The notes under the pieces: model-generated
The model's input: only the letters and a program-made list of their open reading frames with translations
What the model was told of the DNA's origin: nothing
Database searches by the model: none
In this document: positions 1-5,980 of the stretch, piece after piece
Numbering within the stretch: the stretch's first letter is position 1
How the letters are laid out: every line of letters starts with the position of its first letter
Translations under genes and position numbers: made by a program
DNA from: an uncultured Eubacteriales bacterium
GTDB lineage: Bacteria; Bacillota; Clostridia; UBA1381
Length of the DNA stretch: 6,927 nucleotides
Direction of reading: 5' to 3'
NCBI GenBank assembly: GCA_900556575.1
Contig: USPO01000078.1
Coordinates: 1 to 6,927 of the forward strand

Positions 1-3000
1 CACTTGTTACACCGATTGTTGCGGGAGATAAAAATATAAGTATAGTTGCGGGCGATATTGACACAGATAATAACTTACTGTTGAATAAACCCGTTTCATC
101 CAATAACAGCTTTGAGAGCGAACGTTACGGATGGCTGGCAGCGAAGCTTACGGATGGGGTAAAAACCGGAATAGGATATTCGTCAAATGAATTTGACAGT
201 GTAGATGCAGGCAGCAATGCACCGTATGTTGAAGTGGATTTGGGAGAAAATCAAGAACTGACCACACTTATGCTGTATAAGCGTACGGACAACGGTAGTG
301 TATATTTCTTTCCGGAGGATTTTAAGGTGGAATGCCGTGCTGACGGCGAAAGCGAGTATAAAACGCTTGCCGAGGTAACAGGCTGCGAGAATACGGGAGA
401 GCCGGTGCGTGTTGATTTTACAAAAACATCAATGAGGTATGTGCGTGTTACAGCTGTGAAGTTATCTTCCAATAAGGGCAGCGAAAACAAGTATCGTTTT
501 CAGGTAATTGAGATTGAAGGTTACAATCTCGATGACGGAGATTCGCAAATCTTCCTTGCAAACGGTGAAAAAATGACATTTGCGGCATTGACCTCGAATC
601 GTAATATATCGTGGTATGTTATGGATGGAGACGATGTAAGCGGCAAAGCAGAGATTATAGGCGGAAAGTTTATTCCGGTAAGAGATAATACAAATGTAAC
701 GGCTGTAGTATGCTCGAAGGACGGCTGCGGTATGCGTGATATATCGATAGGAGATTCATCGCAGGAAATTCCCGAACCGTCAGACGATGCAGCACATCTT
801 GGTATAGCAGTATCGGCTGACAGGGCGTCGGTATCGGTGACACCGAAAAACTGCAAAAACGGTATACTGATAGCGGCAAAATATAGAAATGGCAGACTGG
901 AAGAAATAAAAACATCGGATTATGATGAAAATACAACATTGCCTGTTACATTTAAATTTAACTTTGGTGATATAAACGTAAGAGATAATGCCGAAATTAA
1001 GTTGATGCTTTGGGACAGTCTGAACAGTATGCATCCCTTATGTGGCACGAAAAGGATAAGTCTTTCACCGAGCGGAGCGACGCAAACACCAACACCGCCC
1101 TTTACGGCAGAGCCGTCTCCGACTGTGGAGCCGACAGAAATACCTGTATCGAAGAAAATAGTGATAACAGAGGATATGGTAACGGGAAGTACTTCGTACA
1201 GAAATAACAGTGCATATGATGCGAAAAAGGCAGCCGACGGCAATTATGACACATATTTTGACGGATTGGCAAACGGTTATGTGCAGATAGATTTGGGCGA
1301 TACATATCGTATAGATTCTATAGGTTACGTTCCGCGGGCAGGCTATGAATACCGTATGTGCGATGGAATGTTTTACGGTTCCGAAAACGGCAGTGACTGG
1401 GAACTTTTATATACTGTTCCGAGTGAAAATAATCCCAAACAATCACTTACTAAGGTGGAACTTAATAAAAAGGACAGAGTATACAGATATATAAAGTACA
1501 CTGTTCCCGACGGCAAAGAGCCATACAGCGGAAGAAATGAGGATTATGTATGCAACATTGCAGAAATTGAACTTTACGGTGAGCGTACAACATTGTATGT
1601 ACCGATAAATGATAATATAAGCGTAACAGCAAATTCCTCATACAGAAATACACCTGCTGATAATATTCTTGATAACAGAACAGATACCTACTGGAGCAGC
1701 AATTGGAGCGATTCAAGCTATAATCCGCAAAGCAAGCCGTTTGAAATAATATTTGATTTAGGTGAGAAACGTCAGATTTCGCGTCTCACATATACTCCGA
1801 GAAAGTTCTCTGACGGTGCAAAGGACAGCGGTGATATTAACGGTGTTATCACTGAATTTAAACTAATGTATTCGGAGGATGGTCAAAATTACAGTGAGGC
1901 TGCGGAGGGTGTGCTTGGATACAGTAATTACAACCCGATATACGAAAGTAAAACCATTACTTTTAATCCTGTCAAAGCAAGGTATATAAAGCTTGTGCCG
2001 CTCGGAAATCTCTACAGTGTCAATTCGCAGTGGGCTTATCAGGCCTGTATAGGGAAAATGGAATTTTATTCGGGCAGTGCGGCAGCTGAAGCTGTTGCAG
2101 CTGCACATAAGGCACTCGGTACACTTATCGAACAGCTGGAAAACGAGGCGGATAAAGATATGAATGAATATTTAAATCGTGCAAAAGCTGCGTATGTTTC
2201 AGAATATACGAATGCGGAGACGATGAGTGATTTTGTGAACAATTTGCCTGATTATATGGCAAGATTGAAATCGGTGTCGGATGCCGGGGAATGGTCGGCG
2301 GCAGGAAATGCGAACTGTACCTATTTCGCACGGCTTACAGATTATTATAGCAGCAGCGAAGACAAGGTGACGGCTCGTGACTATGTCTATAACAAAATGC
2401 AGGATTTTTACAAAACCGGAGATGAAGCAGCAAAGAATCTTGAATTTTTGGGTGAAATATTTTCAATGCCGGAAGAGCAGCGTACGATGACACTCAAGCA
2501 GCGTATGGACAACTGCGTCTTACGTGCAGAGGAGTATTTAGCCGAAAAAGATAATCCCGAAGAATATATAATGCTTAATGAACTTATTAGATATATTGGT
2601 GCAAATGATAAGTTTGGAATGGATGCGAATACCTGTGAGTATATCGTAAACGATATTAATCTCGCCCTTGAAAATCTTGAGAAAATAGATAAAGGAGAGT
2701 TGAATACATCAATCGCAAAAGTACGCTCCGGCGAACAGTGGCTTGATGATAAAGGTTCTAAGATTTCCGCACACGGCGGTCAGGTCATTAAGGGCGGTGA
2801 CGGCAGATATTACTGGTATGGTGAAGACAACAAAACAGGTTATGATTTGAAAACAGGTATGAGCTGTTATTCGTCGGAGGATCTGACAAACTGGACTTAT
2901 GAAGGTATTGTGCTTGATGTACGCGATGTACAATTGAACCCGGAATTTAACGCTGAGTTTATGACCGATGATATGCGCGGCACGAAAGGCAGGCTTGAAA

Positions 3001-3971
3001 GACCTAAAGTAATTTACAACGAAAAAACAGGCAAGTATGTTATGTGGGCGCACATGGAGAAAGACGGCGGATATGCACTTTCGGCGGCGGGAGTGGCAAT
3101 ATCCGATTCGCCGACAGGTCCGTTTGAGTGGCTGTGGGATAAATCCGTAACATACAACAGTGCAGAAAAGCAAACCTACCGCGACTGTAATTTGTTTGTT
3201 GATGAGGATGGTACAGCATATACATTTTATGCCTCGGAAGGAAATAAAATTATGTATGCGGTTCGTCTGAATGACGAGTATACATGGATAGACACGGATA
3301 ACATGACGGTTAAAACCAAAGACGAACTGGAGGCATTATATCAAAACGGAGAATATACGGACGATGAAACGGGACTTTCATATTTTGATACAACTACTGT
3401 ACAATATATAGCGGGTAAAGCTGCGAGCGGAAATTATAATGCATATCTGCCGTCATTTACCGGGGTACATATGTATGCGAATGCAAGAGCGGACGATGGC
3501 AGCGGCAATGTTATTGTGAATGAAAGCGGGCGTTGGTCAAGATGTATCGACAATGGAGACGGTACCGATTCAAGTTATGGCGGCAGAGATAAACAGCGTG
3601 AGGCTCCCGCGCCTATGAGAGTCGGCGAAAATGATTATCAGCTTGTGACATCCGGCACATCCGGCTGGAATCCAAACCTATGCCGCGTGCATAAATCGCA
3701 GAGCATACTTGGTCCTTGGTTTGATAGCGGTTTGTTTGCTCCGAACGAATCAAGCAGTCAGGCAACAACTTATTATTCACAGCCGACGTGCGTATTAAAA
3801 ATGCCGGAGGGTTCTTCGTACGAATTTATGTATATGGGCGACCGCTGGGAATGTAAAGGACTCGGAGCAAATGATGTAAAGCATTCAAGCTATGTTTGGC
3901 TGCCGATGTCGTTGGATGCGGACGGGACAATGCATATTAACTGGCAGGCGGAATGGGATATATATAATTAA
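1..3971 (+). CDS. Modular secreted GH43 glycoside hydrolase with three F5/8 type C domains (5' partial)
   Basis: The reading frame is open from base 3 to the TAA at 3969-3971 (1322 codons visible), so the true start is upstream. The TTG at 81 has no Shine-Dalgarno and sits where the first domain begins, so it is not the start. Residues counted from base 3: F5/8 type C (CBM32-like) about 25-173; Ig-like about 180-250; a beta-rich segment about 263-355; a Pro/Thr/Glu linker about 357-387; a second F5/8 domain about 385-526 (VQIDLGDTYRIDSIGY); a third about 532-691 (FDLGEKRQISRLTYTPR); a largely helical stretch about 692-900; a GH43 propeller about 909-1320. Propeller signatures are AHGGQ...YYWYGE, LERPKVIYN, REAPAPM, TSGTSGWNPN and SQPTCVL, a pattern I associate with exo-beta-1,3-galactanases (GH43_24-like). 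The usual first-blade catalytic Asp is absent. Likely role (inference): extracellular exo-hydrolysis of beta-1,3-galactan in arabinogalactan. Domain type is confident; substrate and subfamily are not. The protein ends right after the propeller, without dockerin, SLH or sortase signal. Confidence 0.88.
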   Translation, partial: LVTPIVAGDKNISIVAGDIDTDNNLLLNKPVSSNNSFESERYGWLAAKLTDGVKTGIGYSSNEFDSVDAGSNAPYVEVDLGENQELTTLMLYKRTDNGSVYFFPEDFKVECRADGESEYKTLAEVTGCENTGEPVRVDFTKTSMRYVRVTAVKLSSNKGSENKYRFQVIEIEGYNLDDGDSQIFLANGEKMTFAALTSNRNISWYVMDGDDVSGKAEIIGGKFIPVRDNTNVTAVVCSKDGCGMRDISIGDSSQEIPEPSDDAAHLGIAVSADRASVSVTPKNCKNGILIAAKYRNGRLEEIKTSDYDENTTLPVTFKFNFGDINVRDNAEIKLMLWDSLNSMHPLCGTKRISLSPSGATQTPTPPFTAEPSPTVEPTEIPVSKKIVITEDMVTGSTSYRNNSAYDAKKAADGNYDTYFDGLANGYVQIDLGDTYRIDSIGYVPRAGYEYRMCDGMFYGSENGSDWELLYTVPSENNPKQSLTKVELNKKDRVYRYIKYTVPDGKEPYSGRNEDYVCNIAEIELYGERTTLYVPINDNISVTANSSYRNTPADNILDNRTDTYWSSNWSDSSYNPQSKPFEIIFDLGEKRQISRLTYTPRKFSDGAKDSGDINGVITEFKLMYSEDGQNYSEAAEGVLGYSNYNPIYESKTITFNPVKARYIKLVPLGNLYSVNSQWAYQACIGKMEFYSGSAAAEAVAAAHKALGTLIEQLENEADKDMNEYLNRAKAAYVSEYTNAETMSDFVNNLPDYMARLKSVSDAGEWSAAGNANCTYFARLTDYYSSSEDKVTARDYVYNKMQDFYKTGDEAAKNLEFLGEIFSMPEEQRTMTLKQRMDNCVLRAEEYLAEKDNPEEYIMLNELIRYIGANDKFGMDANTCEYIVNDINLALENLEKIDKGELNTSIAKVRSGEQWLDDKGSKISAHGGQVIKGGDGRYYWYGEDNKTGYDLKTGMSCYSSEDLTNWTYEGIVLDVRDVQLNPEFNAEFMTDDMRGTKGRLERPKVIYNEKTGKYVMWAHMEKDGGYALSAAGVAISDSPTGPFEWLWDKSVTYNSAEKQTYRDCNLFVDEDGTAYTFYASEGNKIMYAVRLNDEYTWIDTDNMTVKTKDELEALYQNGEYTDDETGLSYFDTTTVQYIAGKAASGNYNAYLPSFTGVHMYANARADDGSGNVIVNESGRWSRCIDNGDGTDSSYGGRDKQREAPAPMRVGENDYQLVTSGTSGWNPNLCRVHKSQSILGPWFDSGLFAPNESSSQATTYYSQPTCVLKMPEGSSYEFMYMGDRWECKGLGANDVKHSSYVWLPMSLDADGTMHINWQAEWDIYN

Positions 3972-4017
3972 CAAGGACTATTGGCGGAATATGAGCGTTT
4001 TATATCGGAGTAATATA

Positions 4018-4046
4018 TTGTTTTATGGTTAACTTAGCAGTACAAT
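4018..4046 (+). promoter_or_regulatory. Candidate sigma-A promoter for the 419-residue secreted protein gene
   Basis: A -35-like TTGTTT (4018-4023) and a -10-like TACAAT (4041-4046) are separated by exactly 17 bases in the gap after the GH43 gene. Transcription would begin near 4052-4054, leaving a leader of about 43 bases before the ATG at 4096. No convincing terminator lies between the GH43 stop and this site, so read-through from upstream is also possible. The -35 matches only its TTG half, so this is a moderate call. Confidence 0.42.
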
Positions 4047-4070
4047 AAATGTACTTAAATAATTAAGTAC
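4039..4070 (+). repeat. GTAC-centred inverted repeats, possible operator or leader hairpin
   Basis: The arm GTACTTAA (4051-4058) is repeated inverted as TTAAGTAC (4063-4070) around a 4-base loop ATAA, a perfect 8-bp dyad. The same arm also forms an alternative dyad with AGTAC at 4039-4043 (AGTAC-N7-GTACT). The three GTAC cores start at 4040, 4051 and 4067. The block overlaps the proposed -10 and transcription start, where a repressor would bind. It is very AT-rich and has no T-run after it, so it is a poor terminator. No known regulator is recognised from the motif. Confidence 0.45.
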
Positions 4071-4095
4071 AGTATTAAAGAAGGAGAATAAAAAA

Positions 4096-5355
4096 ATGAG
4101 ATTAAAGAAAAGTATGAGTATTCTTATGTGTATGGGATTAACTTGCTCGGTGCATACTGCTGCGGTAAATGCAGAACAGATGAGTACAGTTCCCCAATGG
4201 ACCTGTGATTTTGATTTTAAAGCAGATACAGACGGGTATTCTAAGAGTTTCGATGGCAGCACAGATAGTAGGATGCATACGCCGTTTGATACGGAAGTTT
4301 CACCGAGAACCGGAGACAATTCAGCAGCTGTAACCGAGGGGTTAAGAACAATCGGAATGAGTGGTATTACTGCCGCTAATGCAAAACTGGGGTTTTGTGC
4401 AGCCGGAAAAACGTCTAATATGAAACTTGCCGCTTATAATAATGACGGAGCATATGGTGCATTTTATATAAAGCTTAATGAGAGTGCGGCAGATAATAAT
4501 TTTGCACTTGGGGTAAATGCAGTAAAAAACTACAAATCCTCAGAAAAAACTGTTACTTTTACAAGAGATACGGTAAAACCTGACAGTAATCAAACACTTA
4601 TTATGACTTATGACAATATTGCATATGTAGCGGATAATAATGACAACACTAAGACAGGATATACAATTGTTTCACTTAAGTCATCAAATGATGCAGAAAT
4701 TATAAATTATACTGCAGCATATAAGGGAACATCTGCGGATGATGCTGTTCTAAAGAATATTAAAATAGGCGGAACAGCGGTAGAAGGAGAAATTACAAAG
4801 GTTGCAAGTATTCAATCGGATGGTTCGTACCTTAACAGTGTATCAAGTTATGCAGACGGTAAAACCACTAACGGCAAAATAACAATTACGATGACAGCGG
4901 ACGGAACAACAACATTTGCATATACAACACCGGCGGGTGTTACATCAATATTTAAGGGAAATGTCTCGGATGCAAGTATTGCAAAGCTTGTTATCACAGC
5001 TAAAAATGATGATTCGTCAAGAATGTATTGTATTGACAACCTTGTTACAACAATCAGTGAAAGCGATAAACCATCTGAAGTAGCAGCGGCAGACAAGTAT
5101 GATTTTGAAACAGATGCAGAACTTGACTATTCAGACACAATTGGTTTTACGGCTTCATTCGTTCCGAAAGAAACGACAATAAATTCGTTAACATGGTATT
5201 TATCAAATGACGGAGGAAATCATTATACGGAACTTACAAAAGGCATTCTTCCGGAAATTACCGGTGATGGCACGAGCGAAGTAAATGTCGGTCTTATTGT
5301 ATATAATTTACCGACTTCGGCAAATGAGTTGTCAGCGGGATACAGTGTTGAATAA
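4096..5355 (+). CDS. Secreted beta-rich protein of unknown function (419 aa)
   Basis: The ATG at 4096 follows AAGGAG (4081-4086) at good spacing. It opens a typical Sec signal peptide: basic RLKK, a hydrophobic core at residues 7-19, and a likely type I cleavage after residue 26 (VNA then EQ). C17 is not in a proper lipobox, so a lipoprotein is unlikely. Mature residues about 35-325 form an Asn/Asp/Ser/Thr-rich, probably all-beta region opening with WTCDFDFKAD and closing with YCIDNLVTT (I313-D314-N315). Such openings and 'IDN' endings are common in jelly-roll, concanavalin-like or carbohydrate-binding domains of clostridial secreted proteins. Residues about 335-419 look like a second small beta domain (SLTWYLSNDGGNHY; LIVYNLPTSANELSAGY). 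I see no catalytic signature, transmembrane helix, dockerin or sortase motif. Adjacency to the GH43 gene suggests a substrate-binding companion, but this is inference. The short second domain at the very C-terminus could mean it is a shortened relative of a larger enzyme. Confidence 0.85.
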   Translation: MRLKKSMSILMCMGLTCSVHTAAVNAEQMSTVPQWTCDFDFKADTDGYSKSFDGSTDSRMHTPFDTEVSPRTGDNSAAVTEGLRTIGMSGITAANAKLGFCAAGKTSNMKLAAYNNDGAYGAFYIKLNESAADNNFALGVNAVKNYKSSEKTVTFTRDTVKPDSNQTLIMTYDNIAYVADNNDNTKTGYTIVSLKSSNDAEIINYTAAYKGTSADDAVLKNIKIGGTAVEGEITKVASIQSDGSYLNSVSSYADGKTTNGKITITMTADGTTTFAYTTPAGVTSIFKGNVSDASIAKLVITAKNDDSSRMYCIDNLVTTISESDKPSEVAAADKYDFETDAELDYSDTIGFTASFVPKETTINSLTWYLSNDGGNHYTELTKGILPEITGDGTSEVNVGLIVYNLPTSANELSAGYSVE

Positions 5356-5369
5356 GGAGGTTACGGGAA

Positions 5370-5540
5370 ATGAAAAAGAATTATGAAATTCCGAATATAG
5401 CAATCAGCAGATTTATGATTGAAAATATCATTACCACAAGCGGAGGAGAAGATAATGTTAGAAGGATGACAGAAAAAATGAGTGGTGATGGCTACACTGT
5501 TACATCTGTCGATCTTTCAGACTTTAAGTTTACGAAGTAA
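5370..5540 (+). CDS. 56-residue conserved-looking small protein, function unknown
   Basis: The ATG at 5370 is preceded by a near-perfect Shine-Dalgarno AAGGAGG (5354-5360), 9 bases away. Its first two bases are the last two of the preceding gene's TAA, so the two genes are almost certainly co-transcribed and probably translationally coupled. The frame runs 56 codons to TAA at 5538-5540. The product begins MKKNYEIPNIAISRFMIENI, continues with ITTSGG (residues 21-26), then a charged stretch (EDNVRRMTEKM) and a tail of alternating polar and hydrophobic residues ending DLSDFKFTK. It has no signal peptide or membrane segment. From memory, short predicted proteins in Clostridia often share this opening (a Y-x-x-P-x-I motif, an aromatic residue, then an acidic residue and I/V-ITTSG), with no assigned function. 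The SGG could be read as a double-glycine leader end, but the preceding positions fit that consensus poorly and no peptidase/ABC exporter is visible. Existence is well supported by the RBS and codon pattern; function is unknown. Confidence 0.72.
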   Translation: MKKNYEIPNIAISRFMIENIITTSGGEDNVRRMTEKMSGDGYTVTSVDLSDFKFTK

Positions 5541-5626
5541 CATAATAATTGAACTCTCTCTCATAAAATAACAGTAATAAAATGTCAATGTTATTTGACG
5601 TATTAAAAATTCAGTTTTAAGAATTT

Positions 5627-5678
5627 ACCGCAGGAAGGAGGTATGCAAGAGCAATCCTTCCTGCGGTGCTGTTTTATG
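5627..5678 (+). terminator. Rho-independent terminator after the 419-aa/56-aa gene pair
   Basis: A perfect 13-bp stem pairs ACCGCAGGAAGGA (5627-5639) with TCCTTCCTGCGGT (5655-5667) around a 15-base loop, followed by GCTGTTTTATGCTTTATT. The T-run starts three bases after the stem and is interrupted, but the GC-rich stem in AT-rich surroundings is convincing. The minus-strand side has no T-run, so it acts for + strand transcription. It closes the unit ending at 5540 and isolates lon from it. Confidence 0.82.
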
Positions 5679-5698
5679 CTTTATTAATTATATTTTGA

Positions 5699-5777
5699 GG
5701 CTGTAGAAAAATAGTGCAGAACAGACAAAACGAAGGGTGCAGCCCCTTGCCCGAAAGTTATGTATTTTGCTGCAGCC
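5699..5777. repeat. Imperfect inverted repeat with nested hairpin, possible MITE/IS relic
   Basis: Bases 5699-5713 (GGCTGTAGAAAAATA) pair with 5763-5777 (TATTTTGCTGCAGCC): 13 Watson-Crick pairs, one G-T wobble (5704/5772) and one mismatch (5707/5769). Inside, AAGGG (5733-5737) pairs with CCCTT (5744-5748) around TGCAGC, a locally GC-rich island in AT-rich DNA. Terminal inverted repeats starting GGCTGT next to an A-run are reminiscent of insertion-sequence ends in Firmicutes, and 79 bases fits a minimal non-autonomous element. No target-site duplication is evident in the flanks and no transposase remains. A structured RNA is the alternative reading. Confidence 0.4.
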
Positions 5778-5916
5778 ACTACTCGATTTATGGCTCAATT
5801 TTAGCATATGAAAATATAAAAATCAATATCTTTTGCATGAAATATCTTCAAACAAGTATGAAATGATAGATTGTCTCTGATAGCGGGTACTTTATTTAGC
5901 TTTTTTGAAATTATAC

Positions 5917-5945
5917 TTGACTAAGAGAAAAAAATAATATATAAT
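5917..5945 (+). promoter_or_regulatory. Sigma-A promoter of lon
   Basis: TTGACT (5917-5922, five of six consensus bases) is followed after exactly 17 bases by a perfect TATAAT (5940-5945). The start of transcription would fall near 5952, giving a leader of about 30 bases before the TTG start of lon. It is the strongest promoter-like match in the window. No clear CIRCE or CtsR operator overlaps it, so heat-shock control is not shown by the sequence. Confidence 0.8.
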
Positions 5946-5980
5946 AGATAATATTAGAAAAAATATTGAGGTGAAAACTA

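Larger units (their letters stand above)
5541..5980. other. Non-coding gap between the small gene and lon
   Basis: This 440-base stretch holds, in order: about 85 AT-rich bases with no gene or convincing promoter (an imperfect dyad TGTCAA/TTGACG at about 5584-5600 is weak), the terminator hairpin, the 79-base inverted-repeat element at 5699-5777, an AT-rich stretch 5778-5916 in which I recognise nothing, and the lon promoter and leader. No frame on either strand gives a credible protein. Confidence 0.6.

Noticed and set aside
81..83. TTG at 81 as the start of the GH43 gene
   Set aside because: The frame is open upstream to the window edge with sensible coding sequence, there is no Shine-Dalgarno, and a secreted enzyme would need a signal peptide before this point.
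2709..3173. Minus-strand 154-codon open frame inside the GH43 gene
   Set aside because: It lies wholly opposite a well-supported coding region, is Cys/His/Arg-rich in a composition typical of antisense shadows, and matches no family I recognise.
3972..4020. Terminator for the GH43 gene
   Set aside because: No GC-rich stem followed by a T-run is visible; the only good dyad nearby (4051-4070) is AT-rich, has no T-run and lies at the next gene's start.
5390..5450. Double-glycine bacteriocin/RiPP leader in the 56-residue protein
   Set aside because: SGG is present, but position -4 is Thr rather than a hydrophobic residue, the LS-x-x-EL pattern is missing and no exporter or modifying enzyme is in view; kept only as a hypothesis to check.
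5635..5685. AGGAGGT followed at once by ATG (5643) inside the terminator loop, reading a 14-codon frame
   Set aside because: The Shine-Dalgarno would be about one base from the ATG, it is partly buried in a 13-bp stem, and the frame is very short; it is explained by the terminator.
5904..5922. Possible CtsR-type heptad pair (TTTGAAA ... CTTGACT) in front of lon
   Set aside because: The heptads are degenerate and 5 bases apart, where the CtsR site expects 3; the second overlaps the -35 and is explained by it.
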